17,184 nucleotides of DNA from DASYAE01 sp036501535. Its GTDB lineage: Bacteria > Actinomycetota > Actinomycetes > Streptomycetales > Catenulisporaceae. Numbering within the stretch: the stretch's first letter is position 1; each line of letters begins with the position of its first letter. The notes beneath the pieces were generated by a model that was not told the origin of the DNA, made no database searches, and saw only the letters and a list, made by a program, of their open reading frames with translations. The translations under genes were made by a program, and so were the position numbers. The stretch covers positions 1 through 17,184 of the forward strand of contig DASYAE010000208.1 of NCBI GenBank assembly GCA_036501535.1. Reading direction: 5' to 3'. Shown here piece by piece: positions 7,112 to 14,607 of this stretch.

Positions 7112-8725
7112 GTGAGGTTCTGCATGCCGTCCACAGGCGACCCGAAACCGTCGATGAGCGAGTCCGGACTGCCGGTCCGGCCGGTCTACCGTCCGGCCGA
7201 CCTGGCCGGCTGGGATCCGCAGGACCGCCTGGGTGAACCCGGCGGCTATCCGTTCACCCGCGGGGTCTACCCGACCATGTACACCGGACGGCCCTGGACC
7301 ATGCGGCAGTACGCCGGGTTCGGCACCGCCGCGGAGTCCAACCGGCGGTACCGCCAGCTGATCGAGCACGGGTCCACCGGCCTGTCCGTGGCCTTCGACC
7401 TGCCCACCCAGATGGGTTACGACTCGGACGAGCCGATCGCGCGCGGCGAGGTCGGCAAGGTGGGCGTGGCGATCGACTCGATCGAGGACATGCGGGTGCT
7501 GTTCGGCGGCATCCCGCTGGACCGGGTCTCCACCTCGATGACCATCAACGCCCCCGCCGCCCTCCTGCTGCTGCTCTACCAGCTGGTCGGCGAGGAGCAG
7601 GGGGTTGCGCCGGGCGCGCTGACCGGCACGGTCCAGAACGACATACTCAAGGAGTACATCGCCCGCGGCACCTACATCTTCCCGCCGGCGCCCTCGCTGC
7701 GGCTGGTCGCCGACGTGTTCGCGTACTGCAACCGCGAGATCCCGAAGTGGAACACCATCTCGATCTCCGGGTACCACATGGCCGAGGCCGGGGCGACGCC
7801 TGCGCAGGAGATCGCCTTCACCCTCGCCGACGCGGTCGCGTACGTGCGCGCGGCGCTCGAGTCGGGGCTCGCCGTCGACGCCTTCGCCCCGCGGCTGTCG
7901 TTCTTCTTCGTGGCGCGCACCACGCTGCTCGAGGAGGTCGCCAAGTTCCGCGCGGCCCGGCGGATCTGGGCCCGGATCATGCGCGACGAGTTCGGCGCGA
8001 AGGACCCGCGCTCGCAGATGCTGCGCTTCCACACGCAGACCGCCGGCGTGCAGCTGACCGCGCAGCAGCCCGAGGTGAACATGGTCCGGGTCGCGCTGCA
8101 GGGGCTGGCCGCGGTGCTCGGCGGGACCCAGTCGCTGCACACGAACTCCTTCGACGAGGCGATCGCGCTGCCCACAGAGAAGGCCGCGCGGCTGGCGCTG
8201 CGTACCCAGCAGGTGATCGCGCACGAGACCGACGTGACCCGGACCGTGGACCCGTTCGCCGGCTCCTACGCGGTGGAGAAGCTCACCGACGACCTCGAGG
8301 CCGAGATCAATACGCTGATGGAGCGGGTCGAGGGCCTCGGCGGCGCGGTCGCCGCGATCGAGCACGGCTTCCAGAAGGCCGAGATCGAGCGGTCCGCGTA
8401 CCGGATCGCGCAGGAGATCGACGGCGGCGAGCGCACCGTGGTCGGCCTCAACAAGTTCACCATCGACGCCGAGGAGCCCTACGAGCCGATGCGGGTCGAC
8501 CCGAGCATCGGCGCGGCCCAGGCGGAGCGGCTGGCCAAGCTGCGCGTCGACCGCTCGAAGGGCGACGTGGAGCGCGCGCTCGACGCGATGAAGCGCGCCG
8601 CGGAGGGCACGGACAACGTGCTCTACCCGATGCGCGAGGCGTTGAAGGCGCGCGCGACCGTCGGCGAGGTCTCACATGCGCTGCGCTCGGTGTGGGGAAC
8701 GTACGTGCCCTCAGACGCCTTCTGA
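7112..8725 (+). CDS. Methylmalonyl-CoA mutase family catalytic subunit (stand-alone, no B12 domain)
   Basis: The 537-residue protein is the TIM-barrel catalytic part of a coenzyme B12-dependent acyl-CoA mutase. Seen: GYPFTRGVYPTMY, WTMRQYAGFGTA, SVAFDLPTQMGYDSD, GTVQNDILKEYI and SISGYHMAEAGAT. Against Propionibacterium methylmalonyl-CoA mutase the offset is a constant 22: Tyr89 is Tyr67, Thr195 is Thr173, Gln197 is Gln175, Arg207 is Arg185 and His244 is His222. Tyr and Arg at these sites bind the substrate carboxylate, which favours methylmalonyl-CoA (or a similar dicarboxylic acyl-CoA) over isobutyryl- or 2-hydroxyisobutyryl-CoA. The protein ends at SVWGTYVPSDAF, before any B12-binding domain, and no partner subunit is in the window, so that subunit must be encoded elsewhere. 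GTG 7112 was chosen because GAGAGG ends 4 bases before it; ATG 7124 and ATG 7154 are in-frame alternatives. The role would be propionyl-CoA/succinyl-CoA interconversion supplying polyketide or central metabolism. Confidence 0.9.
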   Translation: MRFCMPSTGDPKPSMSESGLPVRPVYRPADLAGWDPQDRLGEPGGYPFTRGVYPTMYTGRPWTMRQYAGFGTAAESNRRYRQLIEHGSTGLSVAFDLPTQMGYDSDEPIARGEVGKVGVAIDSIEDMRVLFGGIPLDRVSTSMTINAPAALLLLLYQLVGEEQGVAPGALTGTVQNDILKEYIARGTYIFPPAPSLRLVADVFAYCNREIPKWNTISISGYHMAEAGATPAQEIAFTLADAVAYVRAALESGLAVDAFAPRLSFFFVARTTLLEEVAKFRAARRIWARIMRDEFGAKDPRSQMLRFHTQTAGVQLTAQQPEVNMVRVALQGLAAVLGGTQSLHTNSFDEAIALPTEKAARLALRTQQVIAHETDVTRTVDPFAGSYAVEKLTDDLEAEINTLMERVEGLGGAVAAIEHGFQKAEIERSAYRIAQEIDGGERTVVGLNKFTIDAEEPYEPMRVDPSIGAAQAERLAKLRVDRSKGDVERALDAMKRAAEGTDNVLYPMREALKARATVGEVSHALRSVWGTYVPSDAF

Positions 8726-8793
8726 GCCGGATGGCGCAGGGATCGATCAGGACGACGATACCGGCGGGAAAAGCTGGTGATCTGCGCGGGCAG

Positions 8794-8826
8794 CGGGCCG
8801 GGCGCCCGTGTGAAACGCCCGGCCCG
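8794..8826 (+). terminator. Hairpin terminator after the mutase gene
   Basis: A perfect 11-bp stem has arms at 8794-8804 and 8816-8826 with an 11-base loop (CCCGTGTGAAA). It lies about 70 bases past the mutase stop in the space between two convergent genes. There is no U tract. Confidence 0.6.
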
Positions 8827-8856
8827 ACCGTCGGTCTGATTCTGATGTGCCTAGAT

Positions 8857-8888
8857 CAACGTCGACTCAGCTCGCTGAGTCGACGTTG
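8857..8888. terminator. Perfect hairpin at the end of the FG-GAP protein gene, bidirectional terminator candidate
   Basis: Arms 8857-8871 and 8874-8888 are perfect complements over 15 bp with only TC between them. The structure contains the TGA stop of the minus-strand gene (8867-8869), so the last codons of that gene form part of the stem. With the hairpin at 8794-8826 it makes a double barrier between convergent genes. Confidence 0.55.
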
Positions 8889-11299
8889 CCCAATGTGACC
8901 GGTGTGCCGAACGCCGCCGTGGCGCCGGAGGCGGTCGCGGCGCCCGGCCAGTCGATCACGTCGCCGCTCGGGGTGACCGCGACCAGGTCGGGATCGCCGT
9001 CACCGTGCAGGTCCACGGCGTAGACGGCCGAGTACTGCGCGGCCGGCAGGCTGCCGGTCTGGCCGTCGCCTGCCGGGACGGTCAGCGCGGTGCCGCTTCC
9101 GCTCGTCGGCGTGCCCAGATCCACCGGGTCGCCGGCCGAGTCGAACGTGATCGGGTACTGATAGACGACGCCGGTCGCGTCGTCGCGCGCCCAGACCACC
9201 GGCTGGCCGCCGGCGGTCCCGGGATCCAGCAGGGTGAACCCGTTCCAGCCGCCGGTGCCGAGCGGGATCGCGGTGTCGAAGAAGGTCCCGAACCCGCCCG
9301 GGTAGTACCACAGCGAGCCGTTCTCGACGGTCAGCAGGCCCGGCCGCCCGTTGTCGACGCCGGAGACCGGGTCCCCGGCGAGCAGGTCGCCGGGCGTGGT
9401 GATCGAGGTCAGCCCGCTCCAGTCGGTGCTGTCGTAGCCGGCGCAGCTTCCGGTGCTGGTGGCCTGGCACGTGGCCTCCTTGCGCACCTCGCTGACCTCG
9501 GAGGTGTCGTCGAAGTTGCCGCCGATGGTGCTGCCGCCGTTGCGGTAGATGAACAGGAACTGGTGGGCCGGGCTGTACACGACCAGGTCGTCGACGCCGC
9601 CGTTGGTGAACGAGCCGTAGTGCGCGAAGTCGTAGTCGGCCCAGCTGTCGCCGTACACGCTGTTGGTCGGCGTGGACAGCATCACCGGCCCGGTGCCCAG
9701 TTCGCTGCCGCCGGGGAACTCGACCAGATCGCCGCTGCTGTTCGTGGTGACCAGGTCGGGCACGAGGTCGCCGTTCACGTCGCCGGGGACGGGCTTGCCC
9801 GGCGCCTGCGGGACGAAGAACGTGTACTCGAGCTGCTGCGACACGTTGCCCGCCAGGTCGGCTGCCTGGATGTAGAGAATGTGCGTGCCGAATTCGCTGG
9901 TGCCGTAGGTGATCGTCGCCGTGCCGGTTGCCGAGGCGGCGACGAAGGGCGAGCCGAACGCGGCCACCGGATCGTCGAACGAGTAGTAGAAGCCTGCGAG
10001 GCCGGAGGCGGGGCCGCCGCTCGCCGGGCCCGGGTCGCTCGAGCTGACCGAGAGGGTGCCGGTCTGCCCGGTGGACAGCCCGGTCTGGCCGCTGGACGAG
10101 GGCGGGAAGTCGGTCGAGGTGACCACCGGGCCGGTCGGCGGCGTCTGGTCGGAGATGAACGCGCAGGTGGCGCTCGGCGCGGAGGTCAGCGTCCCGTCGG
10201 AGGCGGTGACCGACCAGCTGTATTCGTGCCCGTCGACGACGGGCGCCTGGTAGTCCGCCGTGTCACCGCTTATGGCACTGACGGTCGCAGTGCTCGATGT
10301 TCCCGCGGTGAGGTCGTTGACGGTGAAAGCGGCCTGGAGCGCACCGCCCACGGCGCTGGAGACTGCTGCGGTCAGCGTCTGGATGCCGCCGGAGTCGGCG
10401 GCGGCGAAACCGGGCGCGGCGACGCTGCCGCAGGGTGCTGCGGCGCCGCCGGGAAGCTCCGGCGTCGGGACCGCGGTGAGATTCGTCGGCGCGGCCGGCG
10501 CGACGTCGTAGGTGGTGATCAGCTCGGCGCTGCTCACCGCGAAGCGCTCGAAGCCGCCCTTGGGCTTTTCGGCCCCGTACATCCCGACGGTCACGTCGCC
10601 GTCCGACCGGCCGACGAAGTAGGCGACCTCCGGGGTGATCGTGAAGACGGCCTCGACGCCGCCGCAGGAGCTGCCCGAGCTGTTGCCGTCCGCGGTGACC
10701 GGGTCGGTCGCCATCGGCTTCGGCACGCTCGCGTTGCTCAGCGGCCGCGGCTGGTCGCGCCAGTCGGTCCTGGCGCCGATCGGGCCGGTCCAGTCGAGCG
10801 CGACCTGCGCGGCGTCCGCGGCGCTGCAGTCCGGCTCGGCCGAGTAGTCCGAGGTGACGTCGAACGTCGAGGAGAGCACGTCGTCCGCGGACGAGAGCCC
10901 GGCCAGGCTCAGGTCCAGGAAGGTCCGGTTGATCCCCGCGCACGGCCCGGACGTGTCGAACCCGACGCCGGAGTCCGCGGTCCCGTAGCCCCGCGTGCTG
11001 TTCGGACAGCCTTCGGCGACCTGCGTGGTGGCCAGCGCCCCGTCGGAGCCGAACAGCCCGGCGGTCGTGGTGAACGTGCCGTTCGGGTTGGCCATGGTGC
11101 TGGAGTCCGCCGTGGCCAGAGCCGGGACCGCCACCGGCCTGCCGTCGGCGCGCGCCTGCGCGCTCGCCGCGGCACGCGGGTTCTGCGGTGCGGGTGCGGC
11201 GGCCTGGGCGCGGGCCGGGCCGGCCGCGACGAGGGAGAGGCAGACCGCGAGCCCTGAGACGAGAGCGACGGCTGATCTCCTGCGTGGTTCTCCGTGCAT
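8867..11299 (-). CDS. Large secreted FG-GAP/VCBS repeat protein
   Basis: The predicted precursor has 810 residues. ATG 11299 gives a clear Sec signal peptide: MHGEPRRRS, a hydrophobic core (AVALVSGLAVCLSLVAAG), and PARA cleaved before Gln32. The frame continues upstream to 11521, but that part is Arg-rich and not signal-like. After an Ala/Pro-rich linker, residues of about 65-330 form a Cys-containing domain I do not recognise. The next part, to about 500, has Ser/Thr/Gly-rich Ig- or fibronectin-like stretches (SDQTPPTGPVV; FGTHILYIQAADLAGNVS). From about 505 to the end come FG-GAP/VCBS-type repeats of an integrin-like beta-propeller, with calcium-loop motifs DVNGDLVPD (about 506) and DLHGDGDPD (about 763). 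No enzymatic motif, LPxTG or C-terminal membrane anchor is seen. A cell-surface or extracellular binding role is likely but unproven. The gene is divergent from cdd and has a palindrome directly against its start codon. Confidence 0.85.
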   Translation of the reverse strand: MHGEPRRRSAVALVSGLAVCLSLVAAGPARAQAAAPAPQNPRAAASAQARADGRPVAVPALATADSSTMANPNGTFTTTAGLFGSDGALATTQVAEGCPNSTRGYGTADSGVGFDTSGPCAGINRTFLDLSLAGLSSADDVLSSTFDVTSDYSAEPDCSAADAAQVALDWTGPIGARTDWRDQPRPLSNASVPKPMATDPVTADGNSSGSSCGGVEAVFTITPEVAYFVGRSDGDVTVGMYGAEKPKGGFERFAVSSAELITTYDVAPAAPTNLTAVPTPELPGGAAAPCGSVAAPGFAAADSGGIQTLTAAVSSAVGGALQAAFTVNDLTAGTSSTATVSAISGDTADYQAPVVDGHEYSWSVTASDGTLTSAPSATCAFISDQTPPTGPVVTSTDFPPSSSGQTGLSTGQTGTLSVSSSDPGPASGGPASGLAGFYYSFDDPVAAFGSPFVAASATGTATITYGTSEFGTHILYIQAADLAGNVSQQLEYTFFVPQAPGKPVPGDVNGDLVPDLVTTNSSGDLVEFPGGSELGTGPVMLSTPTNSVYGDSWADYDFAHYGSFTNGGVDDLVVYSPAHQFLFIYRNGGSTIGGNFDDTSEVSEVRKEATCQATSTGSCAGYDSTDWSGLTSITTPGDLLAGDPVSGVDNGRPGLLTVENGSLWYYPGGFGTFFDTAIPLGTGGWNGFTLLDPGTAGGQPVVWARDDATGVVYQYPITFDSAGDPVDLGTPTSGSGTALTVPAGDGQTGSLPAAQYSAVYAVDLHGDGDPDLVAVTPSGDVIDWPGAATASGATAAFGTPVTLGNVDSAS

Positions 11300-11300
11300 G

Positions 11301-11318
11301 AGTGTTCGATCGAACACT
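11301..11318. promoter_or_regulatory. 18-bp perfect palindrome against the FG-GAP gene start codon (operator or 5' hairpin candidate)
   Basis: AGTGTTCGATCGAACACT is its own reverse complement and ends one base before the start codon of the minus-strand secreted-protein gene, occupying the place where a Shine-Dalgarno sequence would be. No purine-rich binding site is visible otherwise. A protein bound here, or the RNA hairpin it can form, would block initiation. Confidence 0.5.
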
Positions 11319-11604
11319 TCGGATACCCCCGGTGAAATAAGGCCCCGCAGAAAGCAGGGCTGCTTGTCAGAGCATAGCGATGGGCCGGGTTCTGCGGCGC
11401 TCGCCCGTTCGGCCGGCCCGGGGGCGCCGCGCCGCCGGGCCCGCCACCGGTCGCCACCGCCCTCGGCGCACCGGTGCCCGGCGGATTCCCGTCGCGGCCC
11501 CGCATCTCGTACGGTGTTCATGGTCGCCCCGCCCGGCGCCCTGGCGCGGCCGCCGGCCGCGAGAGCCAGCCCTTCGTCAAGGACCGAACCGAGGTGAGGC
11601 AGCC
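11319..11604. other. Divergent intergenic region between the FG-GAP gene and cdd
   Basis: This region must hold both divergent promoters. Seen in it: a 6-2-6 inverted repeat AAGCAGGGCTGCTT (11352-11365), a TACGGT hexamer (11510-11515) that could be the -10 box of the cdd operon, and a GAGGTGAGG ribosome binding site (11591-11599) for cdd. The strongly GC-rich middle (about 11400-11500) shows no convincing gene. Promoter assignments are weak because no -35 boxes are recognisable. Confidence 0.4.
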
Positions 11605-12015
11605 GTGCCGGAACTGGCCGGGCCGCTGGTCGACTGGGAGGCGCTGCGCGAGGCGGCCCGCGCGGCGATGCGCCGGGCCTACGCGCCCTACTCGAAGTTC
11701 CCGGTCGGCGCCGCCGCGCTGGTCGAGGACGGCCGGATCGTCTCCGGCTGCAACGTGGAGAACGCCTCCTACGGCCTGACCCTGTGCGCCGAGTGCGGCC
11801 TGATCTCGGCGCTGCACATGAGCGGCGGCGGCCGGCTCGTCGCCTTCGCCTGCGTGGACGGCGCCGGCCTGCCCCTGATGCCCTGCGGCCGCTGCCGCCA
11901 ACTGCTGCACGAACACGGCGGCCCCCGGCTGCTGCTGGAGACCGCGCAGGGCATCCTCACCATGGCCGACGTCCTGCCGGAGGCCTTCGGCCCGCAGGAC
12001 CTCGCCGCCGGCTGA
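11605..12015 (+). CDS. cdd: Cytidine deaminase
   Basis: A 136-residue homotetrameric-type cytidine deaminase, converting cytidine and deoxycytidine to uridine and deoxyuridine in pyrimidine salvage. Zinc site: Cys61 and catalytic Glu63 in TLCAEC, and Cys94 and Cys97 in PCGRCRQ. Substrate-loop motifs YAPYSKFPVGAA and GCNVENASYG are intact. The length fits the usual 130-140 residues. The residue after Glu63 is Cys where B. subtilis has Arg (CAER); from memory CAEC is common in actinobacteria. The GTG 11605 start follows GAGG (11596-11599) at a 5-base distance; upstream in-frame starts are Arg-rich non-coding sequence. It is the first gene of a tight three-gene operon, 16 bases before deoA. Confidence 0.95.
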   Translation: MPELAGPLVDWEALREAARAAMRRAYAPYSKFPVGAAALVEDGRIVSGCNVENASYGLTLCAECGLISALHMSGGGRLVAFACVDGAGLPLMPCGRCRQLLHEHGGPRLLLETAQGILTMADVLPEAFGPQDLAAG

Positions 12016-12031
12016 CCCGAACGGATTACCC

Positions 12032-13309
12032 ATGCACGTGATCGACGTCATCCTCACCAAGCGCGACGGCGGGGAGTTGACGGATGAGCAGATCGACTGG
12101 GTCGTGCGCGCCTACACCGACGGCACGGTCGCCGACGAGCAGATGTCCGCGCTGGCCATGGCGATCCTGCTGAACGGGATGACCCGGCGGGAGGTCGGCC
12201 GGTGGACCGACGCGATGATCGCCACCGGCGAGCGGATGGACTTCTCCGGGCTCGGCCGGCCCACCGCGGACAAGCACTCCACCGGCGGCGTCGGCGACAA
12301 GATCACCCTGCCGCTGGCCCCGCTGGTCGCCGCCTGCGGCGCGGCCGTCCCGCAGCTCTCCGGCCGCGGCCTCGGCCACACCGGCGGCACCCTCGACAAG
12401 CTCGAGTCGATCCCCGGCTGGCGCGCGTCGCTGAGCAACGAGGAGATGCTCGGCGTGCTGCGCGGGGCCGGCGCGGTGGTCTGCGCGGCCGGCGACGGGC
12501 TCGCCCCGGCCGACCGCAAGCTCTACGCGCTGCGCGACGTCACCGGCACGGTCGAGTCGATCCCGCTGATCGCCTCCTCCATCATGTCCAAGAAGATCGC
12601 CGAGGGCACCGGCGCGCTGGTGCTCGACGTGAAGGTCGGCTCCGGCGCGTTCATGAAGGACCCGGACCGGGCGCGTCAGCTCGCTGAGACGATGGTCGCG
12701 CTTGGCACGGACCACGGCGTGCGCACCGTCGCGCTGCTCACCGACATGGACACCCCGCTCGGCCGCACCGCCGGCAACGCCCTCGAGGTGCGCGAGGCGG
12801 TCGAGGTGCTGGCCGGAGGCGGGCCGGCGGACGTGGTCGAGCTCACCCTCGCCCTGGCCCGCGAGATGCTCGACGCGGCCGGGCTGCCCGACGCGGACCC
12901 GGCCGCGGCGCTGGCGGGCGGCGCCGCGATGGACGTCTGGCGCACCATGATCCGCGCGCAGGGCGGCGACCCGGACGCCGCGCTGCCGACCGCCATGGAA
13001 AAGCACGTATTCGCCGCGCCCGCCTCCGGGACGCTGACCCGGCTCGACGCGATGGCCGTGGGCCTGGCCGCCTGGCGGCTCGGCGCCGGCCGGGCCCGCA
13101 AGGAGGACCCGGTCCAGGCCGGCGCCGGCGTCGAGCTGCACGCCAAGCCCGGCGACCGGGTCGCCGCGGGGGAGCCGCTGCTCACCCTGCACACCGACAC
13201 GCCCGACCGGCTCGAGTCCGCCCTGGACGCGCTAACCGGCGGATTCACCATCGCCGCGGACCCCGGATACGCCCCGCGTTCCCTCATCCTCGGCCGCGTT
13301 ACGGCATAA
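12032..13309 (+). CDS. deoA: Thymidine phosphorylase
   Basis: The 425-residue enzyme cleaves thymidine (and probably deoxyuridine) with phosphate to the free base and deoxyribose 1-phosphate. Seen: an N-terminal helical domain (GELTDEQIDWVVRAYTDGTV), the phosphate-binding KHSTGGVGDKITLPLAPLVA, the family signature SGRGLGHTGGTLDKLES, SSIMSKKIAEG and LDVKVGSGAFMK. The C-terminal domain is that of pyrimidine nucleoside phosphorylases (VELHAKPGDRVAAGEPLLTLHTD). Length fits the family. It follows cdd, so the uridine and deoxyuridine produced there are its likely substrates; the enzyme could therefore also act on uridine. ATG 12032 has only a weak ribosome binding site (ACGG), suggesting translational coupling to cdd. 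Confidence 0.96.
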   Translation: MHVIDVILTKRDGGELTDEQIDWVVRAYTDGTVADEQMSALAMAILLNGMTRREVGRWTDAMIATGERMDFSGLGRPTADKHSTGGVGDKITLPLAPLVAACGAAVPQLSGRGLGHTGGTLDKLESIPGWRASLSNEEMLGVLRGAGAVVCAAGDGLAPADRKLYALRDVTGTVESIPLIASSIMSKKIAEGTGALVLDVKVGSGAFMKDPDRARQLAETMVALGTDHGVRTVALLTDMDTPLGRTAGNALEVREAVEVLAGGGPADVVELTLALAREMLDAAGLPDADPAAALAGGAAMDVWRTMIRAQGGDPDAALPTAMEKHVFAAPASGTLTRLDAMAVGLAAWRLGAGRARKEDPVQAGAGVELHAKPGDRVAAGEPLLTLHTDTPDRLESALDALTGGFTIAADPGYAPRSLILGRVTA

Positions 13310-13318
13310 GGTGCCAGG

Positions 13319-14461
13319 GTGAATGAACTGAGCATCCCCACCGCGGACCAGATCAAGCAGGCCCCGAAGGTCGCACTGCACGACCACCTCGACGGGGGCC
13401 TGCGTCCGCAGACGGTGATCGAGCTGGCCGACCGGGCCGGGTACGCGGACCTGCCGGAGGACGACCCGGAGAAGCTCGGCCTCTGGTTCCGCAACGCCGC
13501 CGACTCCGGCTCGCTGACCCGCTACCTGCAGAGCTTCGACCACACCGACGCGGTCATGCAGACCGCGGACGCGCTGCGCCGGGTCGCCGCCGAGAGCGTC
13601 GAGGACCTGGCCGCCGACGGCGTCGTCTACGCCGAGATCCGGTTCGCCCCCGAGCTGCACAGCCGCAAGGGCCTGAGCCTGGACGCGGCGGTGGAAGCGG
13701 TCGTCGAGGGCTGCCGCGACGGCGAGCAGCGCGCGGCCGCCGCAGGGCACTTCATCAAGGCCGGCACCCTGGTCACCGCGATGCGGCAGTTCACCGAGCC
13801 GGGCAGCCTGGAGCTGGCGCGCCTGGCGGTGCGGTACCGCGACGCGGGCGTCTCCGGGTTCGACATCGCCGGCCCGGAGGCCGCGTTCAGCCCCGACCTG
13901 CACGCCGAGGCGTTCAAGTACCTGCGCGAGCAGTTCTTCCGGTTCACCGTCCACGCCGGCGAGGACGGCGGGCCGGACTCCGTCGCCGCCGCCCTGCTGC
14001 ACGGCGCCGACCGGCTCGGGCACGGCGTGCGCATCATCGAGGACATCGACTTCAGCGAGCCGGGACGCGGCGCCGGGGACGACGAGGACGGCGACGCGAT
14101 GCAGGGCGCGAAGCTCGGCCGGATCGCCGCCTACGTGCGGGACAAGCGCATCGCGCTGGAGGTGTGCCCCTCCTCGAACCTGCAGACCGGCATCGCCGGA
14201 TCGCTGGCCGAGCACCCGATCCAGCGGCTCTACGACCTCGACTTCAACCTGACCGTCAACTGCGACAACAGGCTGATGAGCAGCACCAGCATGAGCCGGG
14301 AGCTGGGCCTGCTGGCGCGGACCTTCCAGTGGGACCTGTCGGACCTGGAACTGGTCGCCCTCAACGCGATCGACGCCGCGTTCATCGCGCACGACGTGCG
14401 CGACGCGATCGCCGACCAGATCATCAACGGCTACGTAGACCTGCGCGGCGACGAGGACTGA
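13319..14461 (+). CDS. add: Adenosine deaminase
   Basis: The 380-residue zinc enzyme converts adenosine and deoxyadenosine to inosine and deoxyinosine. Metal and catalytic residues: His21 and His23 in LHDHLDGG, His212 and Glu215 in VHAGEDGG, His235 in RLGHGVRI, and Asp316 in NCDNRLMSSTSMS. The residue after Asp316 is Asn where E. coli and animal enzymes have a second Asp; DNRLMS-type loops are, from memory, the actinobacterial form. There is an acidic, Gly-rich insertion (about residues 244-260, GRGAGDDEDGDAMQG) just after the GHG motif. The GTG 13319 start lies 9 bases behind deoA, so the two are surely co-transcribed. With cdd and deoA it forms a nucleoside salvage operon covering both pyrimidines and purines. 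Confidence 0.95.
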   Translation: MNELSIPTADQIKQAPKVALHDHLDGGLRPQTVIELADRAGYADLPEDDPEKLGLWFRNAADSGSLTRYLQSFDHTDAVMQTADALRRVAAESVEDLAADGVVYAEIRFAPELHSRKGLSLDAAVEAVVEGCRDGEQRAAAAGHFIKAGTLVTAMRQFTEPGSLELARLAVRYRDAGVSGFDIAGPEAAFSPDLHAEAFKYLREQFFRFTVHAGEDGGPDSVAAALLHGADRLGHGVRIIEDIDFSEPGRGAGDDEDGDAMQGAKLGRIAAYVRDKRIALEVCPSSNLQTGIAGSLAEHPIQRLYDLDFNLTVNCDNRLMSSTSMSRELGLLARTFQWDLSDLELVALNAIDAAFIAHDVRDAIADQIINGYVDLRGDED

Positions 14462-14471
14462 CCCGCACGGC

Positions 14472-14514
14472 GGCAGCCTCCTGACAGCCGGTGACGCGAC
14501 ATCAGGAGGCTGCC
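14472..14514 (+). terminator. Hairpin terminator of the cdd-deoA-add operon
   Basis: A perfect 13-bp stem has arms at 14472-14484 (GGCAGCCTCCTGA) and 14502-14514 with a 17-base loop. It begins 11 bases after the add stop. There is no U tract. Confidence 0.75.
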
Positions 14515-14607
14515 CCGCCGGCACATCCGGCGCGGGCGCCCCGGATCGGCGCCACGAAAGCACCATCGCACCGCGCGATCCGGCGCCGCGCGCGTCATGA
14601 TGACCGC

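Noticed and set aside
5993..8365. 790-codon open frame on the minus strand
   Set aside because: It lies antisense to the helicase and mutase genes, whose motifs are unambiguous. Its composition (Arg/Gly/Val/His-rich, no motifs) is the usual shadow of GC-rich coding DNA.
9005..11257. 750-codon open frame on the plus strand
   Set aside because: Antisense shadow of the FG-GAP protein gene; Arg/Gly/Val repeats without any domain.
11301..11318. SOS (LexA) box
   Set aside because: The palindrome contains GTTCGATCGAAC, the inverse arrangement of the actinobacterial GAACnnnnGTTC box, so LexA binding is not expected.
12026..13192. 388-codon open frame on the minus strand
   Set aside because: Antisense shadow of deoA, which has all family signatures.
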